Positions 1-12,156 of a stretch of 43,546 nucleotides of DNA are shown piece after piece. The notes below the pieces were generated by a model. It had not been told where the DNA came from, did not search any database, and was given only the letters and a program-made list of their open reading frames with translations. A program made the position numbers and the translations under genes. The stretch comes from Zopfochytrium polystomum (lineage: Eukaryota > Chytridiomycota > Chytridiomycetes > Chytridiales > Chytridiaceae), in contig JAIVFJ010000420.1 of NCBI GenBank assembly GCA_025765615.1, forward strand, positions 1 through 43,546, written 5' to 3'. Position 1 is the stretch's first letter. Each line of letters opens with the position of its first letter.

Positions 1-196
1 CGATGCTGTAGTAACAAGGAAAGCTTACGTTAAAACGAGACCTTTTGGCGCTGCTTAATTCCATACACTCTCCTGGGATGAAGCTTCTCACGACCAGTGT
101 TAATACACCTTGGTTTATTTCGTTTCATCACGGGCGAACGGCTGGCGAACGGCCGAGATTCGCGGGGTGGCTGAGCTGTGTTTCCTGGACGTCGCG

Positions 197-1027
197 ATGC
201 CCACCTGCAAAGGTTACTCAACTGCCCGGAAAGCGCGGTGCCGCGCGGATTCCGATCTGGACAAAGATGGCTACTGCCCGCATCACAGCACATCAAGTGC
301 GTCTTGCCGCGGCACCACCAAGAAGGGGCAGCCGTGCAACAACCGACCGTGGCCCGAAGGGGGCGGGTACTGCCGCCTCCACAAGCCCCAATCAGATGCG
401 GACAACGACGATAGGGATCGACCCAACCCTGTCCCCACCAAGGCCATCAAACTCGAGGCAGTCAACTACGCGTCCTGCCGCGGCACGACCAAAAAAGGGC
501 TGCAGTGCAAAAACCTGCCAGGTCCAGACGACGGTGGATACTGCCGTCTGCACAAGCCCCAATCATCGGCCGAGGACGACAACGAGGACGATGGCGATCA
601 CAATGCGCACGGCGACGCCAGCAAACCCGAAACCGTCAAGTGCGCCGGTATTAAAGACGACGGGCAGCCGTGCCAGAAGCCGATCAAGCGCGACGGGCCG
701 CCTGTTCTGCCACTACACACGCACGACCCGGCTTACATCGCATTTTACGTCAAGCCGTCGCGGTTCAGCGACAGCACGCTGCGATCCAAGCGGGAGGAAC
801 GGCCTGTGGAACGGCCGTGACTCGTACGATCCCGCGCGTCGTCGCGTTGGACCGCGGGCCGCTCGCACCTCGACCACGTTGTCGAGAAGCAGATATTCTC
901 GGCCGCGGTCTGCGGCGTGCTGCGCGACGGCAAGGCGGACAAGGGCTATCTGGACTGGCTGCTGTGTCATCTTCGCGAGCCTGGCGGTCGAAGTCGGGAG
1001 GGCCAATCTGCGCTTCACACTCGATGA
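197..1027 (+). CDS. Protein with four tandem Cys/His zinc-knuckle-like repeats, frame broken
   Basis: The start is taken at the ATG at 197, just before the first repeat; the frame is also open upstream. Four repeats follow the scheme C-x-G, about 8 residues, C, about 12 residues, G-Y-C-x-x-H. Repeats 2 and 3 are nearly identical (CRGTTKKG...C...GGYCRLH) and are joined by acidic linkers rich in D and E. The fourth is degenerate in this frame, but its missing FCHY is read one frame over near 690-710, so two compensating indels are likely. A TGA at 818 interrupts the frame. Beyond it the same frame continues with a recognisable block, SHLDHVVEKQIFSAAV and KGYLDWLLCHL, up to a stop at 1025. The Cys/His module resembles those found beside GIY-YIG domains in some fungal proteins, but no GIY-YIG domain is visible. 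Zinc binding is inferred and the function is unknown. Confidence 0.5.
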
Positions 1028-1580
1028 CACGAACCAGGCGAAGGGCACCGCCCGTGTTCGAAATCATTGATGACCACTTCAGCGGGCCGGGCGCCTTCGG
1101 CCCGGTGGCCTCACTGGTTACATGGTGTCACAGGCCGAAGCTTAGCAGGGAGGTGACGAAGGAGATAAAAAGAGTGGATGAAAGAAACGTTGAAGCCCAG
1201 CGTTCGCCAGGCTTGAAGATGAAGGAGACACTCCCGAGCTTGGAGGGCGGTCCGCTCGCAAGCTGCAAAATCTGGTGTCGTAATGGAGCTTTCGTGATCT
1301 ATTTGCGACATATGCGTTCTACCCGCAGAGTGAAGGACAGCCAGGCACCTTTTCCTTCCCTTTTCGGACCGTCATCCTCCTCTTGATGGCCATTAAATGC
1401 TTGCTTCGCCGCTTTCTTCTACCCAGCTTGTTTGGATACTTCTGAATTCGAGCATCAGATGCCATTGCATTTCTAATACTCTCAGCCTGCAATTTGTTCT
1501 CCAGTTGATAAATTCACGGAAATACTATTCCGGCAACGCCTTTGTAATTTCTTCTTCCCTTCTCGCGCGGACTTCGGCAA

Positions 1581-3800
1581 ATGTCGCCAGAGGTTTTTCA
1601 AAGGGAGCCAGTATTAGTGCAGTTCGATGGTGGGCTCAAAATGTCCCCAGATCGCCGCTGTCAGAGAGGCACTGTTGTGCTGCCAGCGTGGAGGATTGTC
1701 CCTGATTCAAGGTACCGCTGCCTTTGCAAGGATGATGCTGCACATGCCCCTTTTCAGATACTGAGCTATAAATCTACAGGGCCGCCAGGCACAGGAAAGA
1801 CGAAGACTATTGGAGGGTCCTTGTGTGCGCCACGACAAACGCTATGGTCAACATTGCACAACTCTTCTGCGATCATACGTTCCATTCTCGTCTCTCAACC
1901 TTCTTATTGCTGGATCCGCTCAATCACTCGAAGCTCACGTCGATGAAAGCACATAGGACGTTTCTCTGCCTCACAAACTTCAAATCGTTGCAAAAGCCGC
2001 TTTGCGTTCGTCCAAGATATTTTTGCGGCCGACAGGTATTCATCCATCTCCGAAAGCCAGGAAAGCGAAAGCCCGGAGACTGAAAGTTGGTTCGCAGACG
2101 CAGCCGGTCGCGAACCTGGCGCAGGGGCAGAAGTTTCGAAAGCAGCTGCAACATTTTTTGAGAGCGTCGAAAGAGTAATTGGCAAGGTGGACGAGCTGCC
2201 GCGAGATCTGGACGCCGTGAAGAGACTCGCTGCAGCCTATCATCGGGTCGAACGGACACCGTCTCTCTTCAGGAACGCATGCCGGGAAGCTTGCACGAGC
2301 CTGCCGAAACTCTTCGCTCTCGACTCAAACGGGCGCTTTTTCAGCGATACCGAAGACCGCAAGAAAGCCGCAACCGCTCTGTCTGAGTTTTTCACGTCGA
2401 AGGCGATAGCGACATTCAGTGCGGGATGCAAGTAAGCTAATTACACATCCTTTTTCTAACGGTTCTTGAGGTAACTGATATTTGACAAAAGGTAATCATT
2501 TTCGTTGACATTGTTCCGCGTGGCAAGACCGAAAATATCTGTCGGACCTTCGAAAGCCGTATTTCATTCTTGAGCGATTCATTTCTGAAAGCTTGCGTGG
2601 TGGTCGAAAGGAGCTATCTTGCACCCATCCGACGACCTGCTCTTCTCACAGTATTTTTGCACACTCCAATAGGGTTTCTGCGTTGCAGGCCATCGTAGTC
2701 AGTGAGAAGCGACGAGACCAAGGAGGCTCTCTTGGCAAACGTTGAAGCAAATCGATGCTCCGCAACCGTTCTGACGGTTCTTGAGGCAAAGGGCCTTGAA
2801 TTTTACATCGCATTGCTCTACAGGTCGGCTGTAAAAGCCCCCGATTCTCGGCGATGCAACCGTTTCACACGTTTTGTCCTGGATCAGTATAAGATTCGAA
2901 AACGAGCTCGATCGCGGCCGTCAATTCTTGATTCAAAATGAGCGGGCGCTGACCAAATGCCACCTGCCCCTTCTTTTCGAGTGCTCAGGGGCTTATGGTC
3001 CACCAACGAGAAACACGACTTTACTTACTTTCGAGCTGATAAAGTCACCCGCAGTCCGCACTGCCATCGGAAGCCCACCACGAAAACGTCAACAATATGG
3101 CCCGGACCACTTTTTGCACGCGATCGCCACCGAAAACTTTGATCATTGCATTCGAGTTATGCCGGACGAGAAAGCCTCCGCGCACCTGGAGCTCAAGGCG
3201 GAAAACGGTTGCCATCACTCCCGACTACCTGGCACGATTTTTCTTTCGCAAAGAGGTCGTTGCGCTTACGGCATCGCCTATCTCGAAAAAAAACGCCCCA
3301 TCCGACCGGACCTTGTGCACCAGGGGCATCTTCACCTGCTTGTGGAAGACACGAGATGCTGTTGTTCGTCTGTTGGGGAGGCTGATCGCGGGCCGATGGA
3401 GAGCGCGCTACGCGCAGTTGCGATGACACTAGGTGGAGGAAGCAGTAGATTTAGCACTTATTGCTGTGGGAAAGTTGACCGAAGAGTCCGTCGCACGGGA
3501 TGTCTTGACTCAGCTTGCACCTGCTTTGAAACGGATATTAACGTACGAACAGGATCAGTGACGGCGCTCTTGATGGAGTTCTATTTGAGGCACGCCAGCT
3601 CAGCGACTTCCCCGATTAACGGACAACTATTGATGAGCAGCAGCGCTTTTTTGCGGCGAACTCTCTTGCGAATATCTGGAAAGTCGCGGGTGGTCGGCCG
3701 ACGCGGCTCACAACTTTCTTTTTGAGGCCGTCGTGCAACGTGGGAATCGTTGCAATAGTGCTCTCCGGAGAGACATCTTCAGACGATGCTACAAGAGCGT
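1581..3800 (+). pseudogene. Decayed superfamily 1 helicase
   Basis: Helicase motifs are scattered over three frames. At 1779-1802 lies a Walker A, GPPGTGKTKTI. A one-base shift then gives VLVCATTNAMVNIAQLF, the motif Ia region of UPF1-like enzymes. A clean frame from about 1955 to 2434 codes for a helical, acidic segment ending SKAIATFSAGCK, followed by a GTAAGC donor-like site. Near 2777-2812 is VLTVLEAKGLEF, a textbook UvrD/TRANK1-type motif V. Near 3000-3040 a degenerate motif VI (LMVHQRETRLYLL) follows PLLFE. Further coding-like pieces occur at 3430-3560 and 3580-3780 with stops and shifts between them. No continuous gene can be drawn. Walker A looks SF1B while motifs V and VI look SF1A, so this is either two neighbouring remnants or one divergent helicase. 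It could be a dead accessory or transposon-associated helicase. Confidence 0.5.
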
Positions 3801-5165
<1,365 letters not shown>

Positions 5166-6810
5166 ATGCCTGGTAGTGGTAGTAGTAGTGTCCAACTAGT
5201 TGCCTCCGGGGCCGGCGCCGTTGCCTTCTGTGCTCTCCTTGTGGAGGTGGGCATTATGATCTACAACACGGCCTTTCATCCCTTGAAAAAGGTCCCCGGG
5301 CCTTGGTTCGCCGCCGCGAGTCCCCTCTGGATTGCGTGGCAGCGCTGGAACGGCAAGCTCTCTCTCACGGCCGACGCCTTGCTCTCAAAGTACGGCCCAG
5401 TTGTTCGCATTAGCCCTACCATGGTCCTGGTGAACGACGGGCCAACGGTGAGCAGAATATTCTCCCGCCGGGACCTCGACACAGCCCCAAAGGCAGTCCG
5501 CGCGCTCCGTGTCGGCGCGCACGACTGGACCGTTACCTACCCGCAGAACCACATTGCCCGCGAGCGCCGCCACCCGGTCATGATTGCAACCACGACAAAG
5601 AACCTCAAGTACTGGCGCCCCACTTTTGAGAAAAACATCGGCACCATGATCCACGACATTGCACACACCGCCGGCACCAGGGCCGAAGACATTGTTCACC
5701 ACCTCGTGTGTGCACCCTCCGCAATGCTCAGGTCGTCATGGGCGGGTCCGGCGTCGACTTGGACCCCAAGTCGTTCCCGGCCGTCGTGGGCGAGTACAAC
5801 TTTCTGGTGATTTGGCGCCTTTGCATGCCAGAGTGGTTGTTCACCTGGCTCGAGTTTGGCCCGTTCCGTCGCTCCCGTTTCCGCGTCCAGTCCAGCGACC
5901 TACTTTTTGACCTCGGCGCCAAGCTCTGCCAGCAGGCCAAGGCAACCAGCGACAGCGTCGTCGACGAAGCACCCAACGTGTACCAAATGTTCACGGACAA
6001 GAATCCCAAAACCCAAAAGGTACTCTGTCCTTACGCCCACCTCACTGTTTCTAACTAGTATTTTTTGTCTGAAAAAAGGGCCCTGCGGTCCCGGACTGGA
6101 CCGACAACGAACTCAGCGCCGAAATGGCGGGGCAAATCCTCGCCGCGACCGAAACCACATCCTCGGCGCTGACCTTTATCCTCTATGAGCTCACCAAAAA
6201 CCAAGACCTCCTCTCCCGCCTCTACGACGAGCTGCAGACCTCCCCAGGCACCGACGCCCTCGACTCCCTTCCCTTCCTCGACGCCTGCATCCGCGAAGGC
6301 CTCCGCTTCCGGCCCCCCGTCGCACTCACCGGGAGCCGCCTCTCCCCGCCCGGCGGCCTCGACGTCCTCGGCTACCACATTCCCGCCGGCAACGTCATCA
6401 CCACACAGTCGCTCTCCATGAGCCGCCAGCGCCCCGACCTCTTCCCCAACGCCGAGGAGTTCGACCCGACCCGCTGGCTGCCGGCCACCAACGGCGAGGA
6501 CGCCGACGCGCTCTTGGCCGCCCGCCGCGCGCTTCTGGTCCCGTTCGGCGTCGGCGCCCGCCGCTGTCCCGGCGGGAACATGGCCGTCGACCAAATGCGC
6601 CTGCTGCTCGCGGCCCTGGTGCGCACGTTTGATATTTCGCTGGCGCCGCAGACGACGCCAGAGGTCATGGCGCCGTTCGAGGCCAACGGGTACCGGTCGA
6701 GGAACGATGCGTGCTATTTGATGTTTACGCCGCGCGTGATGGGCGGCGTGCGCTGCGCCAATGGGAAGGCGAGGATGGTGGAGGAGAGCGACCAGCTGTA
6801 CAGCCTGTGA
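5166..6810 (+). CDS. Cytochrome P450 monooxygenase (microsomal class), one frame break
   Basis: The gene codes for about 530 residues, the usual length. An N-terminal hydrophobic anchor (VQLVASGAGAVAFCALLVEV) is followed by the proline hinge KKVPGPW, so the protein should sit on the ER membrane. Helix I reads AGQILAATETTSS, the oxygen-activation motif. The K-helix ExxR is EGLR in CIREGLRFRPP, the PERF region is FDPTRW, and the heme loop is FGVGARRCPGG with the cysteine thiolate ligand. The first exon is split by a two-base surplus in a GTGTGTG run at 5706-5712: HHLV continues as CTLRNAQVVMGG one frame over. A phase-0 intron runs from 6020 to 6078 (59 bases, with a TTTCTAACT branch-like site). 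The stop is at 6808. The sequence fits the fungal VPGPW group of xenobiotic or secondary-metabolism P450s. The substrate cannot be told, and there is no visible biosynthetic cluster around it. Confidence 0.93.
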
Positions 6811-7082
6811 GGGGGGGTCGGCGTGGTTACTTACTTTGTCCACTTAATCTCTTTCTTCTCTTTTCTTACTTCCTTTTCTTTCCCGCTTCCTTTTGTTGCT
6901 TCTCCTCACCAGTGGGTCTCATTGCCCGTTTCATCAGATGACGTTGGAATGTCCTGCCCTCCTCTTCTGGCTTCTCTGTCATCCGCAAAATGTTTTCGTC
7001 TTGCATCTCTTCACGTTCCACTTCAATTTCCCAGCATCGCCTCATTTATAATTACAACACCTCTCATCTCAATAAGTTTCCA
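6811..7082. other. Intergenic, C/T-rich
   Basis: This is a pyrimidine-rich stretch after the P450 stop. No gene is seen. Confidence 0.5.
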
Positions 7083-7137
7083 TAAATGCCCCTTGCTAAT
7101 AACGCTAAAGTCACAGGTTCGATCCCTGTACAGAGCA
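7083..7137 (+). tRNA. Truncated tRNA-Ile(AAU), 3' portion only
   Basis: The anticodon region GCTAATAACGC (anticodon AAT) and the T arm GGTTCGATCCC match the eukaryotic tRNA-Ile pattern exactly, with the right spacing of 10 bases between them and 11 bases to the discriminator A at 7137. The T stem ACAGG/CCTGT is perfect. The acceptor strand ACAGAGC has no partner: the expected GCTCTGT and the GG of the D loop are absent upstream, where similarity fades before about 7083. The anticodon stem is also poor. It looks like a non-functional tRNA remnant. Confidence 0.7.
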
Positions 7138-7152
7138 AGTATTTTGCCCAGG

Positions 7153-7994
7153 TCACTCGCTCGTTGCCAATTTAACCACTTTCAAGGACCGGACACTTCT
7201 GCAAGAAGCGGCGGTGCTGCAAAAATTGATTGCTGAAATTCTCCTCGCGTATGGCACACCACACTCGAGTGCACGTCTCTGCCGTCCCAAAGCGTCGTGG
7301 AACAGGTACAGCGCCGCCCCGTTCGTCCGCGCGTGCACTGCAAAGTCCAAGCAGAATAGCACCGCAGGAAGGACAGCCAGCAGTCCGGTGCGCACCGTCG
7401 CGTGCGGCATGGAAGGCCCGAAGGTCTCGAAGTCGCTCGCGAGGATTGTGAACTGGCCATACAGGTTGCGGTGCAGAAGCATTTCTGTCGTCAGCAGCCG
7501 CAGAAAAGACTGCCGCGCCGCTGGCCCGCTGCCGGACCTGCCCTCGGCCGGTTTGGTGTCGTTGTACTCGCTCCATTCACCATTGTGCCATGGCGACTCG
7601 AGCAGCTGCACCATAAAGTACTGGTCGCGAAGTCGGCGCGCCTCTCGTCGCTCACAAAGTTCCGGGCCTTGATGGCATCGTTGCCGAGGAAAGCGTGGCG
7701 CCGTTGCCTGTCCTCCTTGGACATGGCATGGTGCGGAAGGTGCACCCACGCGCCAGACTTGTTTAAACGGTTCATGAAGGCGCGGCGGAGCGCTACGCCG
7801 AGGTTCGTCCCCAACCACTGCAGCAAGAGTGCCGTGTGGATCTCCTCGTCCATGAACGCGCGGTACTTGCCCTTCACCTGGCTGCAGAAGCCGCACGGCA
7901 CCGGTTCCGCCCAGTCCCACGAGTCCAGCTCTGCCAAATCCATCCGCAGGACGTCGACCATCTCGCGCAGCAGCTTCGGCCGCGCTTCTGCCAT
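7153..7994 (-). CDS. Protein of unknown function, about 280 residues, one frame break
   Basis: The ATG at 7994 (MAEARPKLLREMVDVL) opens a frame with good composition through about 7640. One base shift near 7640-7625, in a GC run, moves the reading from SDERRADF into LRDQYFMVQLLESPWHNGEWSE, which then stays open to a TGA at 7153. Visible traits are an N-terminal helix, Trp-rich pieces (DSWDWAEPV), the segment FMDEEIHTALLLQWLG, many His and Arg residues, and one hydrophobic stretch (LLAVLPAVLFCLDFAVH) near the C-terminus that may be membrane or core. I do not recognise the family. The reading is consistent across the break, which argues for a real gene rather than a chance frame. Confidence 0.55.
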
Positions 7995-9110
7995 TCGTTT
8001 CTCGCGCTTTCTTTTTTCGCCAGCGAACAGGCCGGTGCGCTGCAAAGTTGTTCTCGGTTGTTGAAGTCCTTTTCATTTGCGGTGATCCCACCAATATCGT
8101 TGTTTTAGTTGTTGTCTTTTTCTTTCTTCGTTCATAATGCGAGGAGTTTGAGCCCTCACCAAGTTTCCTTTTCGGCGGTTTTGGACGAGACCGTGTGTGC
8201 CCAGCACTGCAGAGAAGCCCGCTAAAAGGCTGGAATGAAGCAACAATGCACGTTGTTTGTGTTTACTCTGCTTTTCCAAAACAGGCCCAGAGAAGTGGGT
8301 GTGGGGGAGCTTGTGCCTGCAGAGAGCTTTCACGCGACCTTCTCGCCTCGGCCGCCGATGCGCGGGTCGAGACGCACTGCAAATATACTGAAGAAACAGC
8401 GAAAAAATACCAAACTTTGCAAACGTACATGATTTGCCCTCAGATACTAAGTATTTTTTCCCCCGGCCCACCAATGCGCCCAAAGGGAGAGCTCGCCTTT
8501 TCTCGGAAATGTCGTCGCGGAATCTATTTTTTTCTGTTTGTGGAGCTGCCCTTTTACACCGTAACTTCAACATTGAATATTGCCAGCCGAGACTGATTAT
8601 TACGTTGGACCAAAACGGACAAGAGAAAGGGGAAAGTTATCTGGCAGAAGTAAATTTTCCGCGAAACTGTTTTACTCGAGAGCACGTTGTTGGATCTCCC
8701 TTGCTCCATCCCGCCACGGCCCGTTCTGATTTAGATTTCCCTCTCCAGCAGGAACCGAACAACAAAAAGAGAAGGGCGAGGAACAAAAACAACAACAACA
8801 GCAACACACGCAAACGTTCGTCCAGCGTATGAACAGCATGGACCGAACGGTCCGGTGGATAAAGAAGGGAGGCACGCGAGGACTTTTCCCCATCCGTTGG
8901 GCGTCAAATTACGTCGCCGCGCGGACCCCTTTCTCACCCTTAAAAGAAACGTCGGGGCACGGGGGGCGGGCGACGGAATGGCTTGAGCGCCAAACGAACG
9001 AGGAAGAAGTGGATCCGGGCAGATTGAACGACACGCTCCTCTTGCAATAAATACAGCCACGAGGCCTTCCGTCTACGTGATGGGGAAACAGAAAAGATGG
9101 GCGAACCCAC
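7995..9110. other. Intergenic, no supported gene
   Basis: Several overlapping frames of 70-160 codons exist on both strands, but none shows a motif, a biased composition or linked exons. AAC/AAG-rich simple sequence lies at 8760-8815. Confidence 0.4.
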
Positions 9111-10440
9111 ATGGACGCACAGGTTTATAAGCCCTTTCTTGAGTTTGGCCAATACAGCAAAGCTGTGCTACCTCGTCCGCCCTTATGTCCAGTGGCGAAT
9201 GAAGGAGCCCCACCACAGGGCATGGTCTCTGTCTTTGAAATAGAGACAATCTGGGTCTCCCCGAAAAAGGCGGACGAAAACCGCATCCGCATGCTGACAT
9301 CAGCTGCGCATTTGCTTCAGTGGGGTGCCACAACATTTTCTGCAACGGAGGGGGAGATACCCTATCGCGTGGCAGTCGATATAGCAGGTACTTGCCAAAT
9401 GAACTTTATGAGGAGCACAAGGTCTCCCTGACGCTTCCGGGGGAGATGATGACAGTTCTCAAGTTTGGCATTTTGCTGACTGTGGAGAGTCTGTTGGAAT
9501 GACTATCGAAACGACACGGCCAAACATCTGGTGTCACAAGTTCACAATCTGCAAGCTGCAGAAGCCTCGCTGGAGTGTTATGATTTCCTTCGTTCCAAAC
9601 TGGAGGATCAGAGGAATAAGGTTTGTTCTCATTGTCTCCAAAAAAACAAAAAAAAGCTTGTTCTGATCCCTCCCCTCAGAGCACACCGGTACTACTAGCG
9701 GAAGCCGTCGTTAAAAGCGAAGTGACGATAGCCCTTGAGAAGGCAAAAAGAGATGGGGGTACGATCAACGATCGTCTTCGCTTCTCCATGGAGCAGGAGA
9801 ATTATGACTTTCAGCGGAAGCTGAATGTCTACATGCAACGAGGCTGTCGAGAACATCAACACACAGTTTTTCGATCCACTAAATAATATTTCCTGCAACC
9901 AAAAACCAAAAACCTAAAAAAAAACACCAAAGCCAGAACCAAAGCCAGAAAGTGAGCTACCCAGTTTACTTGTCATGATATTGCGCAATCACCCGTTTGC
10001 GCATACAGCCGACGATTTAGTGGCCCTGACTACTGCGTTGTCGGGCATCGTGTTGTTTAGAGGGGGTGAAGCGGAGCAGAGTGACACCATTGGCGCAGAA
10101 TCTATGAATGCTTCCTTCCACTCAGAACCCATCCCTTATCCTGCTCACTTTTCTTTGTATTCCTTTTGCTCTAAGAGCAACTATAATATCACCTGTAAGC
10201 CAACGGAGGGCTCTGTTTCCTGGAGCCACTATTCACCTCGATGAATTTTCCATTTTCGGGGACGAAACAATGCGAGCCATAGAGATGACGGAACTCCCTG
10301 GCGGGGCTTATGTGTATCATCGCACGGTGGGTCAACTGTGCACGATCAAATCAACAACGGTGCGAATCGTCCAGATCGGCCATATTGACCCCGAGCCGAA
10401 TCTTACTCGGCTGTCGCGAGGGGTAAGTCCGAACCACTAA
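9111..10440 (+). CDS. Unknown multi-exon protein, frame broken
   Basis: Coding-like segments follow one another. The ATG at 9111 opens a frame with VSVFEIETIWVSPKK and SAAHLLQWGATTF. After a shift near 9385 comes RYLPNELYEEHKVSLTLPG and MTVLKFGILLTVESL. After another shift near 9490 comes the helical segment KHLVSQVHNLQAAEASLECY ending at 9620. A GT-AG intron at 9621-9679 joins to STPVLLAEAVVKSE, rich in charged helices. After a third shift near 9835 the reading is NEAVENINTQFFDPLNN. Later exon-like pieces are ESELPSLLVMILRN and DDLVALTTALSG at 9949-10110, and ELPGGAYVYHRTVG at 10285-10425. The family is not recognised. The chain of helices could form a coiled bundle. Exon borders after 9880 are uncertain and the end is a guess. 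Confidence 0.4.
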
Positions 10441-10853
10441 TGCCTCCCACCTGGCCACCAATCTCTACATTGTTCTTCGGGCCTAAAGTTAAAGTTATTG
10501 CTTCATAACGGGAATGTGTGGGTTGTTCGGAGCGCTCGATGTGCGTGTTTGTGTTTTGGTCTGTAGATTGGTTTGCTTCGGGGTTTTTTGTTTTTTTTCC
10601 TGTGTGTCGGCAAAGAAGCCTCCCATAGGCTCCAGCAAAAGAGGCGAAAACGCAAAGAGTGATAGAGTGAAAGAGCAAGCAAATTGTGAATAAAAGAGGT
10701 TTCACGCGCTGTGTTCTGGTCCCTGCAGAGATCATCGCTACTGCTGTGCAAGAAAAGAGGTGGGGGCTACGGGCCGGAGGCACCAGAATGGACTAACAAA
10801 CAGTTGGACCGTGCGAAGGGGGACAGAATGGGAAAGATTGGTCTCCTCTCTGT
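10441..10853. other. Intergenic
   Basis: No gene is seen. The stretch lies between two convergent gene ends and holds T-rich and AATAAA-like sequence, for example GAATAAAAG near 10690. Confidence 0.4.
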
Positions 10854-11902
10854 TCACGACGAGCTCAGCTGTTTCAGCTGAATGCCGTCCGTGCCGACGA
10901 TCTTGACTCCCATGCGTTGTGCGAGCTGGCGCTGGCGCAGGAACAGGACGGCGCCGAGCGCCGCGACGACCGCGAGTGCGAGGACGATCAGCGCGATGAA
11001 GCCGGGCGAGAGGGTTGTAGTGATTGTAGTTTCGAAAGCTGTGTGTTTGGGGTGTGAGTCGAGCCGCTGCTTGGACGCGTTCCACAGATCCGCACACGCA
11101 GGCAAGAACAAATGTCACTCAACTAGTGTACGCCTTGATCTCGTCGACAATCGCGTAGCAGAGCGACTGGTTCCCAGCCGTCAGGCCTTTGAAGTCGAAC
11201 CGGACGTGTGTGGCGACGACGGGGCCGTCGAAAGCGTACTCGGTAAACTCTTCGCCGTCGGTCGAAAGGGTCGGTCCGTCGGTGGCGGCGGTACCGGTGG
11301 TATCGGCGTCGCCATTGAAGAGGGTGACAGTCGTCGTGTTCGCTGCGTCGGGGTTTTGTTTGTATGTATGTTTGTTATTTACAGGAAGAGACGAGCATAT
11401 TGTGAAAAGAACCCAACAACCCACGCGTAATCGGTCCAAAGTGAATCGCGACGGCCGAGATGGGCACGGAGCCCTCCTGCGCCCTCGTCCAGTTCACAAC
11501 CAAGTACTCTGTCAGCGCGTTGCTGCCTCCGGCGCCGCCGGCACCACAGCTTCGTGGCAGACTGACCCACATAGTGTGGCCGATCGGATCGACCTCGACG
11601 TCGACGACTTTGGCGGGGCTGCAGTTGTCGCCGGCGCAGTAGCTGGTCGGGGAGTTGGCGAAGGGGCAGCTTGCGGCGGCGGTGCAGGTCGACGAGGCCG
11701 AGACGTCCGAGCCGCCGGCGATGTTGACCATGTTCTTTGCGGCGCGGGCGGCGGCGGCGGCGGCGGCAGTAGAGCAGAGCAGTGTTGCGGCGAGGACGAC
11801 GGCCAGGGTCCCGAGGGGGCCGGCGCGGCGGCGGCGGCAGGGGTGGCGGCTTCGGCGCTGCAAAGCAGCTGCGGACGAGGGTGGGGCCTCCTCCTTCGAC
11901 AT
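10854..11902 (-). CDS. Type I membrane protein with a galactose-binding-like (discoidin-type) region
   Basis: There are three exons: 11902-11425, 11342-11124 and 11038-10854. The N-terminus has an Arg-rich start followed by a hydrophobic, Ala-rich segment (GTLAVVLAATLLCST) suited to a signal peptide or signal anchor. The lumenal part is Cys-containing and Ser/Thr-rich and holds a beta-sandwich-like run: AVAIHFG, TVTLFNG, FTEYAFDGPVVATHVRFDF and YAIVDEIKAY. This is the pattern of F5/8 type C and related galactose-binding folds. Near the C-terminus one membrane span (FIALIVLALAVVAALGAVLFL) is followed by basic residues and a short cytosolic tail. Intron 2 uses a GTTGAG donor at 11123, which keeps the frame exactly (TAC ACT A/CT TTC). 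A surface lectin-like or wall-binding role is inference. Confidence 0.65.
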
Positions 11903-12156
11903 AATGTGTTGCCGATTTTCTTTCTTTCTTGAGCTGTCTGTCGTTCGTCTAAGTGCGTTCCGACGCATGCCTTTTTTTTTCGGATTTGTAATTATTTGAT
12001 TGCCAGCGAACAACGTTCGACAGAGGAACGAAGAAGCAAACGCCGGACTCCCCGGCAGCTGCCAACGAAAGTAGTATGAGGGAGGGAAAAAAATGAGCGG
12101 ATGAGGGGTCTCGGGAGGCGCGCCGCTGCCGCAATCCCGGTTGGCGCCTTCCCGCT
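11903..12156. other. Region between divergent genes
   Basis: This is the presumed promoter region between the minus-strand membrane protein and the plus-strand CCHC gene. An open frame on the minus strand (11992-12261) overlaps it but lacks support. Confidence 0.3.

Noticed and set aside
5166..6810. P450 as part of a secondary-metabolite cluster
   Set aside because: No synthase, terpene cyclase or other tailoring gene lies near it.
6055..6843. 262-codon open frame antisense to the P450
   Set aside because: It is a shadow of GC-rich P450 coding sequence with no motif of its own.
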